Shown one piece after another: positions 34,331 to 47,989 of a DNA stretch of 64,000 nt (the stretch's first letter is position 1; each line of letters begins with the position of its first letter). A program made the position numbers and the translations under genes. Source of the DNA: Volvox africanus (lineage: Eukaryota; Chlorophyta; Chlorophyceae; Chlamydomonadales; Volvocaceae); the NCBI GenBank assembly GCA_030268105.1, contig BSDZ01000004.1, positions 6,922,001 through 6,986,000 on the forward strand, written 5' to 3'. Below the pieces are notes generated by a model that worked only from the letters and a program-made list of their open reading frames with translations, ran no database searches and had not been told where the DNA came from.

Positions 34331-35005
34331 AGCAATTATAGACCACGGGATGTCTCAATCCGTGGGGGCAAAGGTAAAACTCGACGAGAGTACCTTAAAA
34401 ATGGGAAAGATATGATTCCACCCATAACACTTATGGACCTGAGGCACCACTGAGACAATGCGCTCCTTTGGCAGACTCCAATGATGAGTATGCGCGGAAA
34501 TTAAAAGCCAAAGCACGGCCAAAACCCACTGGAGATGAAACTCCATCCAAGAGAACGATAACACTCCCGAGACGGTTCGCTTCAGTGGGGTGGGAATGTA
34601 GTAAACTACATACCTTTAGGCTAACAAACAGTTATAGGTTATCATGAGATAAGCATGATACCAAAAAGCTTGTGATTCGCAAAAGCAGGCTGCCATACAT
34701 CTTAAACCAATGTTAGCGTCACCCTGGTGGAGTGCTTCGGCCAGACAACGAAGTATTACAATACTAGGTGTTAGGAGTTCCAGACTCCGCTGCGACCAAT
34801 GTCCGTTATGTACCAGATTGCTGCATTATAATATTTGCAAGATATTTCTAAGCCGACAAAGTCGTCGCTGCCACATAGAAACTCTAGCATCGCTACGACG
34901 ACCGCTACAGGGTAACTGACCAAATCCTGAAAAAATAAGCCAGCACCAAAAAACTATATAATTGTAATCACCCTACCAACACCATAAACTAAGTCGTAGG
35001 AGGTC
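34331..35005. other. Spacer between the retroelement remnant and the palindrome
   Basis: AT-rich sequence without a recognised gene. The homology of the long inverted repeat begins abruptly at 35006. The sequence left of it shows no match to the sequence right of 46896. Confidence 0.5.
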
Positions 35006-35356
35006 AGGTCTCTGCCATGTTTGGCTCTGCAGGAGCCAACCCTATAGATAAATAGGTGGTGCACAGGGCATCTCTGGAGAGATGCATTCTGGAGTGAGCC
35101 ATGTATGTCACCTTGGCAACATGATCCCTGCTACATCCCTGCTACTAGACCGGCAGTTCTATAGTGTGTCCAAGTCCTCATAATGGGATGCCTCATACCT
35201 ATGTACCTGCTTGACTGGCTATTTTGACTCACTGTCATTGCGGGGCATGTAATAAAGCCATACATGGGCATACAAACCATTATACCAGCCCCAACAACTA
35301 TCCGTAGCATCTGACACAAAACCCATCGTCCTATCCTTGCTTGCTTGAGGGTCCCA

Positions 35357-35361
35357 TTACA
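35357..35361 (-). promoter_or_regulatory. Poly(A) signal TGTAA of the left matrix-protein gene
   Basis: TGTAA on the minus strand, 30 nt beyond the stop codon, mirrors 46541-46545. Confidence 0.5.
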
Positions 35362-35390
35362 TTATACCTATAAATTAGCATGTAACATTT

Positions 35391-38300
35391 CTATACGTTC
35401 TTGTATAAACTTGAACTGGCCGGATAGAGCACTCGACCGCTAAATCGTACCCATTCCAAGAATGGACCATAGTTGACACCAGCGTTAGGAGGACGCTCCA
35501 TAGTAATGAGAACACCACCTGTGGCGGTGGCCTGAAGCTCCGTGGGCAGACTTGCTTGACTCCCACTGGCGGGCACAGGTAGGTTGATGCCACTCTTCTT
35601 GGGGCCAACGCGAACCATTAACACCGACTGGCACATGTGTGTGTCATCCGAAATGTTCCAGACAGTACGGCCAATATTGCCCTCAAGGACACCTTGTGGG
35701 GGGAAAACCCACTTGAGGAATTGCACCTGCGGGAATGGACAAGATGTTATCAACAGGAGGACATTTCAGGACAGCTCACCAGTTGCTAGCTTAAAATATT
35801 CCCCACGCACCATAATAACACCAGAGTTTTTGATCTGCTTGAGGGACACTTTTGTGACCTGCATTGGTTCTTTGAAAAAGATCGCAACGCTGAGGTCACG
35901 TGGAGTCGCCTTCCACGAGTAGGGACAAGCTGTGCATGTCGACGGGCAGGTAGGCTTTGCCAAGTCGACCTATCATTGCAGCACGAGCAGGGGAAGAGAT
36001 GACGTTGTCAAAAAACTACTATCAAGCCACAATCACCGTGCCACATGCAAGTAGCTGAAGGGCCAACGCGTCCAAAACGTGTAGGCCAAGAGCTTATCTT
36101 GTAGTAGTTAGTCGTACATGTGCAGCCCACACAACAGCACATTATCAAGGTGCAGAAGCACCCTGTCGGCATCTGTCCTTTGCTGCTCTCAACTACTACA
36201 ATAACGTCTTATATGGCGTATTAACTGTAAGCAGACTGATAACCAGGCAGGCCCGACCTATCCTCGTGCGTTTCATCCATGTACAATATACGGCAATAGA
36301 GCTTACCAGTTGAAGTGGGGAAAGACTTGCAAGCTGCTGCTTGAAGTCAATGGCATCATTCCAAACGAGCGACCTGGCAAGATCACAAACGAGATACCGA
36401 GGTTTTACGGTTTTGGGTGGGACTGGATTGGACTCGTGCATTGCAACAGCTCCCTACAGGTGGGACTGGTGCACCATCCTGAACCAAGACCACTGAACCT
36501 ATCCTCGTCCATTATAACAATGTAAACACTAATTATTATTATTACCTGTCCTTGCCACGCGCCCCCTGACCAGTCAGGTTGTTGAACTTGATGAAAAGCG
36601 GGGGAGGAGGAGGAGCCGGTGATGGAGGTCTAGGTGGCGGGGAGGGCGGCGAGGGGGACCGCCGACGCGGTGATGGAAGCACACCCGGAGACGACAGCGG
36701 GGGAGACGATGGTGGGCGGAGCAATGGCGGACGAGGGGGCGATGGCGGCAATAACGGGTTCAGCGGGGGGGATGGCGATGGCGGAGACCAGCCCTTCTTG
36801 ATGTTCAGAGCACCTGCATGCAGGGGATACCACACATATCGTGCCCTAGCGAACACCAGCCCCAAGCAGTGACTTGCCGCATAACATCCGAGTACTTTCT
36901 CATTACGCCAGTGTGGACAGCATGTAATAATGATAATATTTGTATTACTAATTTGGACGAACAGATAAGTACATACCGCCGCAGGAATGACACTCACCAA
37001 TCGCAGCCTCAATAATGGACGTGTCAACAGGAGGTGACGGCGGAGGAAATGCAGGGCGCGATGGTGGGGAGGGGGGCGCCAGGGGGGGAGCAAGCTGCCC
37101 AGGCTGCAACGGCGGTGATGGAGGCGGTGATGGAGGGAACGCCACATCAATGACCCGTACCACAGTGTAGCCGATCTGTAATAGACCGCGGCTATCATAG
37201 GTCTCCTCCATCGCACGACGGAGAACCTCAATCTCCTTGTGTTCCATCTGCATGGTGGAAGGGGTCGGGTGCAAGGGGATCGGTTGTACACTTCGTGCAG
37301 GCAATAACAAGCAACCTGCTACGCGTTACAAAAACGTGATATGGATGGAGCCCTGCCCTCGCCCTCCATAAGACGCATACTGTTGCGCACTCCTAGGAGG
37401 GCAAACCCACAGTTACAACGGCACTGACCTGCTGTACCATCTCGTCCGTCACAGGCAAAGTGCGTACAAGAGCCAGTTCCAAGGGCTTCATGTCCGTATT
37501 GCCAAACACTTCGTCAATGTCAGTCGCAGTGAGCATCCGCTTGGAAGTCTCAAGCGCTCGACGACGCCAGGGCCCGCGTTGCTGGGTGCCGTTGCAATAC
37601 ACGATAAAGTTGATGATCACATTCTTCCGGTCGACACCCTTCCTTTAGGAAACGGCCGAGACAGCGGCACAAAGAGGAGGCAATCGTAATCGTAAGTAGT
37701 ACGTTGCAAATCAAAGTGCAAGTAGACGTCTGGTAAGACATCAAAGCCAAATGACGACAACAGGCAGGGACATGAGCTTTTCTGGGGCTCAGGAGCTCAA
37801 GTGTGCGATGCAGTAAGTCAACCACGGGTCGGGGTGGCCTTCCTCCCGTGGCTTTGGGAGCCAAGGCTTTCAAGCAAAATTACTGGGCAGACAATTCCCT
37901 TCCACTTGTCAGGTCTGAATGGAATTGGATATGAAATGACTTACGTATGCGTAAGCCGTGACGTTCTTCAGACGTTGAACCAGCTGCATGAGATCAAATC
38001 CTTCCGTATCACACACGAACAATGCCGTATACGATATCGACTGCACAGCTTTGCCGGGGGGCAAGGGAGAAGGGCTCGGTTGCACGTTGGGGTCCGGAGC
38101 TAGTGGGGGATAAGTTGCGGGGACGGACAGGAAGCGCCGGACAACCTCTGCCGCCTCAGCAGAAACATCACTTGCCACGTCTAATACTGAGTCGATGGAG
38201 AAGGGATGGATTTCAGAGATGCCGTGCAGAGGCGCCTGGTATTTCCCTGGGACGTTGACGGGCGCGGTAAAACAGTAAACACGTACGGCCAAATGTTAGT

Positions 38301-39639
38301 GACGGAAAGTTTAGAGAAGATCATGCGTTAGAAATGGCTGCCTTGCAAGTCATCGCTCCAAAAGTCATCGCGAGCTTGCGAACTTGCGCATCGTTAGTTG
38401 GCAGAAGGTCAGAAGGCAAATTGCCACCGTCCGCATGTGCTCAGAAAATGAGGGTAGGCCACGCAGCTACAAACTGCTGCAATGCAGTAATGTCATATGC
38501 GATCACTTTGGAGGATAGCGGGAACAACGCCTCGCAGTGCTCACCTTGGGAGAAGTCGGTGACTAACTTGTTTAAGAGGGCGCCCCACTGGTGCTGTGAG
38601 CCATCCTTCCAGTCGTAACCCAGCCACACAACTGCACCGGGAACTCTAACCTTGCCGAAAGCCTACAAAAAACAAGGATGGGAAAAGTTGCAGATGTGCG
38701 TGGCCTGAGAATCACACAAATCTAGGTTTTGCGCGAAAAGGGCACCGCAGGTCCACGGCACCAATTCCAGATCAATCAACCTCAATTCGCATACATCAAA
38801 ACAAATAATCAATTTAAGCTGCATCAGACGGATTAAACCTTGCTTACCTGAACGGCGACCCGCAAGCTGTCATCTTGTAAAGTGTAAAGTGGTAGCGTGA
38901 AGGCAGACTCGTCATCATGGTGGCACCATGTAAAATAGCTTATCGTCCTCGCGTCCTCTAAGGTTGCCGGCCAAGAGTTCGCGAAATCGGCTAGAAAGGA
39001 CGTAGACGCGTAGCCATTCAGTACCGGCATCCCAAGCGGCTCAAGCGTGTTCGTGTAAAGCTTTTTACATTGGCTCCAAATGCCTGCAGGTCGAGATCGT
39101 GAGGGAAGTTTTGGAGGCCCAAATCAGTACCTGTCGTCAAACCTGGTTAGTAACGGAAGTCAAAGGCTCTGGCGACCGGAACTAAACTCGCAAACGTTTC
39201 ACATCTCACCATCATATCCTAAAGCAGCGCTCACAAAATCTTGCAAGGCTTCGCCCTGACTATGGCTGGCGTCCAAGACGATGACCAAGCCGCCTGCTTG
39301 AACATAGGCCGCCACAGCACCCATGTCCTCAACAGAACTGTAATACATGTGGCCATTCTGTACAGGTATAATGTAAGCCGAAGGTTTATCATGGCCAACA
39401 AGGTTCGGCTGACCACCTGTGGCCTGCACTTCAAAACCAAGCTGTTCAAGCTGCAAGTTAATATTCTTCGGTCCGTCATCCCAATGGAGGTCTAGTACAC
39501 CACTGGTGCTGTCCATGTACACGGCAACGCGGGTCATGTCAGGTTCGGCTCTTGAAAGTGAGCCGATGGTCAGAAGCGCAAGGGGGAGAAGCAAGGCGGC
39601 CGAACCCCGGGCCATTGGTATTAGGCCCGATGCTGGCAT
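35391..39639 (-). CDS. Secreted Ser/Pro-rich extracellular matrix-type protein, left copy
   Basis: Exons (mirror of the right copy): 39639-39210, 39083-38848, 38662-38545, 38246-37945, 37638-37429, 37247-36998, 36813-36546, 36373-36307, 35969-35811 and 35726-35391. They give 791 residues, identical to the right copy at 42263-46511, where the domains are described. This copy is transcribed away from the centre of the palindrome. A TGTAA signal follows the stop (35361-35357). Identity extends to introns and flanks, so the two copies should give indistinguishable transcripts unless sequence beyond the arms controls them. Confidence 0.8.
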
Positions 39640-40853
39640 AGCTGACGGCGCCGGGTAATACGCCACACAGCAGCTGGCCAAGCTTAAGGAAAGCGATGGG
39701 AGCGTGGATAGCGGCTTCCGCTGCTCGTGTAAGGTTAAGTGAAGGGCGGAGGCACTAAAAGATTGAAAAATCTCCACCAAGCCGAATGGGGAAGGCTTGG
39801 GGTGCGGAAAACAGCTTGTTCACGCGCTATATACCCTGCATGCATGGAGTAACGCGAGGGCGGGCGGATTTTCGTACCGGATTTTCATCCCCCAATAGAA
39901 TCTTCTCGGTTTTTGCATAAGATGTTCACAGCTTGTTTCAATGTAGGAATGCCCAACGCAATTTTGAGGTTTTAAAAGTGGTCTGTGCGACATCGAAGCG
40001 AAGATTACTGCTGCGCGCTTCTTCGTCACGCAATAAGGGACCCCTATGCATATGGACTTAATGCGAAAACAAGTTAGAAACCTCGCAGCCGCTTGCTCAG
40101 CACTTACTACGCTGATGCTCTTCGCCTTGTTGTCCGGTACAGCTGCCACGGTGTAATCTGTGGAAGTATGCTTCCGCCTAGATTTTTCACTCCAATGGGC
40201 TCCAAATTAAATTCTCTATTTACTGAAGCATGTATGTGGCATCGTCGGCAAGGTTCAGTTTCCCAAAGTCTAGTAGGATTACAATCTATGCACGTGCGTC
40301 TATGGACGCGGCCACAAACGTAACATTGCTCCGACAATAACAGTTACCATTGTTAGAAGAAGAAGAATTTCAATCTAAAAGCTACCGAAACTGTCTATCG
40401 AGCTTGGACCCCCTTACATCCCCTACCCCGCGCGGCGAAGTTTTGATTAACGGACATAAAATGCAGACCCACATCGCCAACCCCAAATGTAAAGACCTGT
40501 GACAAATGAACAAACAGAATACAGGGCCTATGGAGCATATGCTGATAGGGTCAATTAGTTGGAGGACAGCTCCTGAGGCGTGGAAAATCGAAAAGTAAGC
40601 GCGCTGAACGCCGCTAGCTGGTGGCATTTACAGTACACATCGACGAGTGTTTCACAGTTGCTTGCACGGCGGCGGCATGTTAGCGCTCGGGTGCAAGATG
40701 TAACAAAGGCCACAAGCCACGCACAGAGCGCATGCGAGTTCATACCATGCCGCAGCCATCCCCTACAAGGGATTGGGTGACGAGGGATTGGAAAACCGAT
40801 CTGGGGATCCCAATATGAGGGTTCACTTCACGAACCGGCGGAATGACCCTTGG

Positions 40854-41048
40854 AAATAGGATCTGTGCGGCAGCGATGCTGGGGTGACAGGTTGACAGGT
40901 GCAGAGGACTATCTCACGACCCCAATATGTGGCACTAGGTTAGGTGAAGGAGGAACTATGCCCAGACAGGCACCGCACCAGATTGGACTCATGGACACGG
41001 GTGTTGTGGATGCTGAAGTTCTTTACTGCTTTGCCACATGCGGGCCGA
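40854..41048. other. Unique 195-bp spacer at the centre of the inverted repeat
   Basis: The sequence between the arms is not palindromic and occurs once. It contains CCCAATATGTGGCACTAGG, which resembles CCCAATATGAGG in the flanking arm. No open frame of interest. A real spacer argues against a simple read-foldback artefact. Confidence 0.85.
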
Positions 41049-42262
41049 CCAAGGGTCATTCCGCCGGTTCGTGAAGTGAACCCTCATATTGGGATCCCCA
41101 GATCGGTTTTCCAATCCCTCGTCACCCAATCCCTTGTAGGGGATGGCTGCGGCATGGTATGAACTCGCATGCGCTCTGTGCGTGGCTTGTGGCCTTTGTT
41201 ACATCTTGCACCCGAGCGCTAACATGCCGCCGCCGTGCAAGCAACTGTGAAACACTCGTCGATGTGTACTGTAAATGCCACCAGCTAGCGGCGTTCAGCG
41301 CGCTTACTTTTCGATTTTCCACGCCTCAGGAGCTGTCCTCCAACTAATTGACCCTATCAGCATATGCTCCATAGGCCCTGTATTCTGTTTGTTCATTTGT
41401 CACAGGTCTTTACATTTGGGGTTGGCGATGTGGGTCTGCATTTTATGTCCGTTAATCAAAACTTCGCCGCGCGGGGTAGGGGATGTAAGGGGGTCCAAGC
41501 TCGATAGACAGTTTCGGTAGCTTTTAGATTGAAATTCTTCTTCTTCTAACAATGGTAACTGTTATTGTCGGAGCAATGTTACGTTTGTGGCCGCGTCCAT
41601 AGACGCACGTGCATAGATTGTAATCCTACTAGACTTTGGGAAACTGAACCTTGCCGACGATGCCACATACATGCTTCAGTAAATAGAGAATTTAATTTGG
41701 AGCCCATTGGAGTGAAAAATCTAGGCGGAAGCATACTTCCACAGATTACACCGTGGCAGCTGTACCGGACAACAAGGCGAAGAGCATCAGCGTAGTAAGT
41801 GCTGAGCAAGCGGCTGCGAGGTTTCTAACTTGTTTTCGCATTAAGTCCATATGCATAGGGGTCCCTTATTGCGTGACGAAGAAGCGCGCAGCAGTAATCT
41901 TCGCTTCGATGTCGCACAGACCACTTTTAAAACCTCAAAATTGCGTTGGGCATTCCTACATTGAAACAAGCTGTGAACATCTTATGCAAAAACCGAGAAG
42001 ATTCTATTGGGGGATGAAAATCCGGTACGAAAATCCGCCCGCCCTCGCGTTACTCCATGCATGCAGGGTATATAGCGCGTGAACAAGCTGTTTTCCGCAC
42101 CCCAAGCCTTCCCCATTCGGCTTGGTGGAGATTTTTCAATCTTTTAGTGCCTCCGCCCTTCACTTAACCTTACACGAGCAGCGGAAGCCGCTATCCACGC
42201 TCCCATCGCTTTCCTTAAGCTTGGCCAGCTGCTGTGTGGCGTATTACCCGGCGCCGTCAGCT

Positions 42263-45200
42263 ATGCCAGCATCGGGCCTAATACCAATGGCCCGGGGTTC
42301 GGCCGCCTTGCTTCTCCCCCTTGCGCTTCTGACCATCGGCTCACTTTCAAGAGCCGAACCTGACATGACCCGCGTTGCCGTGTACATGGACAGCACCAGT
42401 GGTGTACTAGACCTCCATTGGGATGACGGACCGAAGAATATTAACTTGCAGCTTGAACAGCTTGGTTTTGAAGTGCAGGCCACAGGTGGTCAGCCGAACC
42501 TTGTTGGCCATGATAAACCTTCGGCTTACATTATACCTGTACAGAATGGCCACATGTATTACAGTTCTGTTGAGGACATGGGTGCTGTGGCGGCCTATGT
42601 TCAAGCAGGCGGCTTGGTCATCGTCTTGGACGCCAGCCATAGTCAGGGCGAAGCCTTGCAAGATTTTGTGAGCGCTGCTTTAGGATATGATGGTGAGATG
42701 TGAAACGTTTGCGAGTTTAGTTCCGGTCGCCAGAGCCTTTGACTTCCGTTACTAACCAGGTTTGACGACAGGTACTGATTTGGGCCTCCAAAACTTCCCT
42801 CACGATCTCGACCTGCAGGCATTTGGAGCCAATGTAAAAAGCTTTACACGAACACGCTTGAGCCGCTTGGGATGCCGGTACTGAATGGCTACGCGTCTAC
42901 GTCCTTTCTAGCCGATTTCGCGAACTCTTGGCCGGCAACCTTAGAGGACGCGAGGACGATAAGCTATTTTACATGGTGCCACCATGATGACGAGTCTGCC
43001 TTCACGCTACCACTTTACACTTTACAAGATGACAGCTTGCGGGTCGCCGTTCAGGTAAGCAAGGTTTAATCCGTCTGATGCAGCTTAAATTGATTATTTG
43101 TTTTGATGTATGCGAATTGAGGTTGATTGATCTGGAATTGGTGCCGTGGACCTGCGGTGCCCTTTTCGCGCAAAACCTAGATTTGTGTGATTCTCAGGCC
43201 ACGCACATCTGCAACTTTTCCCATCCTTGTTTTTTGTAGGCTTTCGGCAAGGTTAGAGTTCCCGGTGCAGTTGTGTGGCTGGGTTACGACTGGAAGGATG
43301 GCTCACAGCACCAGTGGGGCGCCCTCTTAAACAAGTTAGTCACCGACTTCTCCCAAGGTGAGCACTGCGAGGCGTTGTTCCCGCTATCCTCCAAAGTGAT
43401 CGCATATGACATTACTGCATTGCAGCAGTTTGTAGCTGCGTGGCCTACCCTCATTTTCTGAGCACATGCGGACGGTGGCAATTTGCCTTCTGACCTTCTG
43501 CCAACTAACGATGCGCAAGTTCGCAAGCTCGCGATGACTTTTGGAGCGATGACTTGCAAGGCAGCCATTTCTAACGCATGATCTTCTCTAAACTTTCCGT
43601 CACTAACATTTGGCCGTACGTGTTTACTGTTTTACCGCGCCCGTCAACGTCCCAGGGAAATACCAGGCGCCTCTGCACGGCATCTCTGAAATCCATCCCT
43701 TCTCCATCGACTCAGTATTAGACGTGGCAAGTGATGTTTCTGCTGAGGCGGCAGAGGTTGTCCGGCGCTTCCTGTCCGTCCCCGCAACTTATCCCCCACT
43801 AGCTCCGGACCCCAACGTGCAACCGAGCCCTTCTCCCTTGCCCCCCGGCAAAGCTGTGCAGTCGATATCGTATACGGCATTGTTCGTGTGTGATACGGAA
43901 GGATTTGATCTCATGCAGCTGGTTCAACGTCTGAAGAACGTCACGGCTTACGCATACGTAAGTCATTTCATATCCAATTCCATTCAGACCTGACAAGTGG
44001 AAGGGAATTGTCTGCCCAGTAATTTTGCTTGAAAGCCTTGGCTCCCAAAGCCACGGGAGGAAGGCCACCCCGACCCGTGGTTGACTTACTGCATCGCACA
44101 CTTGAGCTCCTGAGCCCCAGAAAAGCTCATGTCCCTGCCTGTTGTCGTCATTTGGCTTTGATGTCTTACCAGACGTCTACTTGCACTTTGATTTGCAACG
44201 TACTACTTACGATTACGATTGCCTCCTCTTTGTGCCGCTGTCTCGGCCGTTTCCTAAAGGAAGGGTGTCGACCGGAAGAATGTGATCATCAACTTTATCG
44301 TGTATTGCAACGGCACCCAGCAACGCGGGCCCTGGCGTCGTCGAGCGCTTGAGACTTCCAAGCGGATGCTCACTGCGACTGACATTGACGAAGTGTTTGG
44401 CAATACGGACATGAAGCCCTTGGAACTGGCTCTTGTACGCACTTTGCCTGTGACGGACGAGATGGTACAGCAGGTCAGTGCCGTTGTAACTGTGGGTTTG
44501 CCCTCCTAGGAGTGCGCAACAGTATGCGTCTTATGGAGGGCGAGGGCAGGGCTCCATCCATATCACGTTTTTGTAACGCGTAGCAGGTTGCTTGTTATTG
44601 CCTGCACGAAGTGTACAACCGATCCCCTTGCACCCGACCCCTTCCACCATGCAGATGGAACACAAGGAGATTGAGGTTCTCCGTCGTGCGATGGAGGAGA
44701 CCTATGATAGCCGCGGTCTATTACAGATCGGCTACACTGTGGTACGGGTCATTGATGTGGCGTTCCCTCCATCACCGCCTCCATCACCGCCGTTGCAGCC
44801 TGGGCAGCTTGCTCCCCCCCTGGCGCCCCCCTCCCCACCATCGCGCCCTGCATTTCCTCCGCCGTCACCTCCTGTTGACACGTCCATTATTGAGGCTGCG
44901 ATTGGTGAGTGTCATTCCTGCGGCGGTATGTACTTATCTGTTCGTCCAAATTAGTAATACAAATATTATCATTATTACATGCTGTCCACACTGGCGTAAT
45001 GAGAAAGTACTCGGATGTTATGCGGCAAGTCACTGCTTGGGGCTGGTGTTCGCTAGGGCACGATATGTGTGGTATCCCCTGCATGCAGGTGCTCTGAACA
45101 TCAAGAAGGGCTGGTCTCCGCCATCGCCATCCCCCCCGCTGAACCCGTTATTGCCGCCATCGCCCCCTCGTCCGCCATTGCTCCGCCCACCATCGTCTCC

Positions 45201-46511
45201 CCCGCTGTCGTCTCCGGGTGTGCTTCCATCACCGCGTCGGCGGTCCCCCTCGCCGCCCTCCCCGCCACCTAGACCTCCATCACCGGCTCCTCCTCCTCCC
45301 CCGCTTTTCATCAAGTTCAACAACCTGACTGGTCAGGGGGCGCGTGGCAAGGACAGGTAATAATAATAATTAGTGTTTACATTGTTATAATGGACGAGGA
45401 TAGGTTCAGTGGTCTTGGTTCAGGATGGTGCACCAGTCCCACCTGTAGGGAGCTGTTGCAATGCACGAGTCCAATCCAGTCCCACCCAAAACCGTAAAAC
45501 CTCGGTATCTCGTTTGTGATCTTGCCAGGTCGCTCGTTTGGAATGATGCCATTGACTTCAAGCAGCAGCTTGCAAGTCTTTCCCCACTTCAACTGGTAAG
45601 CTCTATTGCCGTATATTGTACATGGATGAAACGCACGAGGATAGGTCGGGCCTGCCTGGTTATCAGTCTGCTTACAGTTAATACGCCATATAAGACGTTA
45701 TTGTAGTAGTTGAGAGCAGCAAAGGACAGATGCCGACAGGGTGCTTCTGCACCTTGATAATGTGCTGTTGTGTGGGCTGCACATGTACGACTAACTACTA
45801 CAAGATAAGCTCTTGGCCTACACGTTTTGGACGCGTTGGCCCTTCAGCTACTTGCATGTGGCACGGTGATTGTGGCTTGATAGTAGTTTTTTGACAACGT
45901 CATCTCTTCCCCTGCTCGTGCTGCAATGATAGGTCGACTTGGCAAAGCCTACCTGCCCGTCGACATGCACAGCTTGTCCCTACTCGTGGAAGGCGACTCC
46001 ACGTGACCTCAGCGTTGCGATCTTTTTCAAAGAACCAATGCAGGTCACAAAAGTGTCCCTCAAGCAGATCAAAAACTCTGGTGTTATTATGGTGCGTGGG
46101 GAATATTTTAAGCTAGCAACTGGTGAGCTGTCCTGAAATGTCCTCCTGTTGATAACATCTTGTCCATTCCCGCAGGTGCAATTCCTCAAGTGGGTTTTCC
46201 CCCCACAAGGTGTCCTTGAGGGCAATATTGGCCGTACTGTCTGGAACATTTCGGATGACACACACATGTGCCAGTCGGTGTTAATGGTTCGCGTTGGCCC
46301 CAAGAAGAGTGGCATCAACCTACCTGTGCCCGCCAGTGGGAGTCAAGCAAGTCTGCCCACGGAGCTTCAGGCCACCGCCACAGGTGGTGTTCTCATTACT
46401 ATGGAGCGTCCTCCTAACGCTGGTGTCAACTATGGTCCATTCTTGGAATGGGTACGATTTAGCGGTCGAGTGCTCTATCCGGCCAGTTCAAGTTTATACA
46501 AGAACGTATAG
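42263..46511 (+). CDS. Secreted Ser/Pro-rich extracellular matrix-type protein, right copy
   Basis: Ten exons, all in phase: 42263-42692, 42819-43054, 43240-43357, 43656-43957, 44264-44473, 44655-44904, 45089-45356, 45529-45595, 45933-46091 and 46176-46511. They encode 791 residues. The start MPASG (or MARGS at 42287) precedes a hydrophobic signal sequence GSAALLLPLALLTIGSLSRA. Residues about 38-145 look like an alpha/beta amidotransferase-type fold (VAVYMD, QLEQLGFEVQATG, VAAYVQAGGLVIVLDAS), but no catalytic residues can be assigned. Two Pro-rich spacers follow, at about 467-503 (PPSPPPSPP) and 525-590 (SPPSPSPPL, SPPSPPPRPPSPAPPPPP), like the hydroxyproline-rich rods of volvocine wall and matrix proteins. 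The C-terminal domain (from about 605) has a C-x3-C-x2-C cluster and FFKEPMQVTKVSLKQIKNSG, then a Trp/Gly-rich end. The architecture suggests an extracellular matrix glycoprotein. I could not name the exact family; it lacks the usual pherophorin cysteine pattern. Confidence 0.82.
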
Positions 46512-46540
46512 AAATGTTACATGCTAATTTATAGGTATAA

Positions 46541-46545
46541 TGTAA
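46541..46545 (+). promoter_or_regulatory. Poly(A) signal TGTAA of the right matrix-protein gene
   Basis: TGTAA lies 30 nt after the stop at 46511, inside the repeat arm. Confidence 0.5.
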
Positions 46546-46896
46546 TGGGACCCTCAAGCAAGCAAGGATAGGACGATGGGTTTTGTGTCAGATGCTACGG
46601 ATAGTTGTTGGGGCTGGTATAATGGTTTGTATGCCCATGTATGGCTTTATTACATGCCCCGCAATGACAGTGAGTCAAAATAGCCAGTCAAGCAGGTACA
46701 TAGGTATGAGGCATCCCATTATGAGGACTTGGACACACTATAGAACTGCCGGTCTAGTAGCAGGGATGTAGCAGGGATCATGTTGCCAAGGTGACATACA
46801 TGGCTCACTCCAGAATGCATCTCTCCAGAGATGCCCTGTGCACCACCTATTTATCTATAGGGTTGGCTCCTGCAGAGCCAAACATGGCAGAGACCT

Positions 46897-47745
<849 letters not shown>

Positions 47746-47935
47746 GTGTTGCCACAACTTTGAGCCTGAAACACAGACCATATGTCCTTGCCGTTCCTAC
47801 TGCCTCATAGAATGGCTGCCCCCAGGACTAGTAACACACACAGGGACTTCAGTGACGTGAAAGAGGACAAATAAATTGCCGAATCCGTCTGCACTACCAA
47901 CCGTGGACATTTTGTCCTGGCGTTCGCTCAAGATC

Positions 47936-47989
47936 TCGTAACTCCTTGATATTTCGTAACTCCTTTATATCTCGTAACTCCTTTATATA
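47936..47989. repeat. Tandem repeat, three 18-bp units
   Basis: Three contiguous units begin TCGTAACTCCTT and differ at one to three positions (47936-47953, 47954-47971, 47972-47989). Confidence 0.8.

Larger units (their letters stand above)
35006..40853. repeat. Left arm of the long inverted repeat (5,848 bp)
   Basis: Every position p in this arm matches the complement of position 81902-p in the right arm. All mirrored reading frames have identical translations and a constant coordinate sum, so no insertion or deletion separates the arms. The match stops at 40853 next to the spacer and at 35006 on the outer side. Confidence 0.95.
41049..46896. repeat. Right arm of the long inverted repeat (5,848 bp)
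   Basis: Mirror image of 35006-40853 about position 40951, with the same constant sum of 81902. Sequence identity ends at 46896 (after AGACCT), beyond which the flank is unrelated to the left flank. Confidence 0.95.

Noticed and set aside
39820..42082. The 109-codon mirrored frames (39820-40149 minus, 41753-42082 plus) as extra palindrome genes
   Set aside because: They lie in the 5' regions of the matrix-protein genes, have no domain and no splice support; being duplicated does not make them coding.
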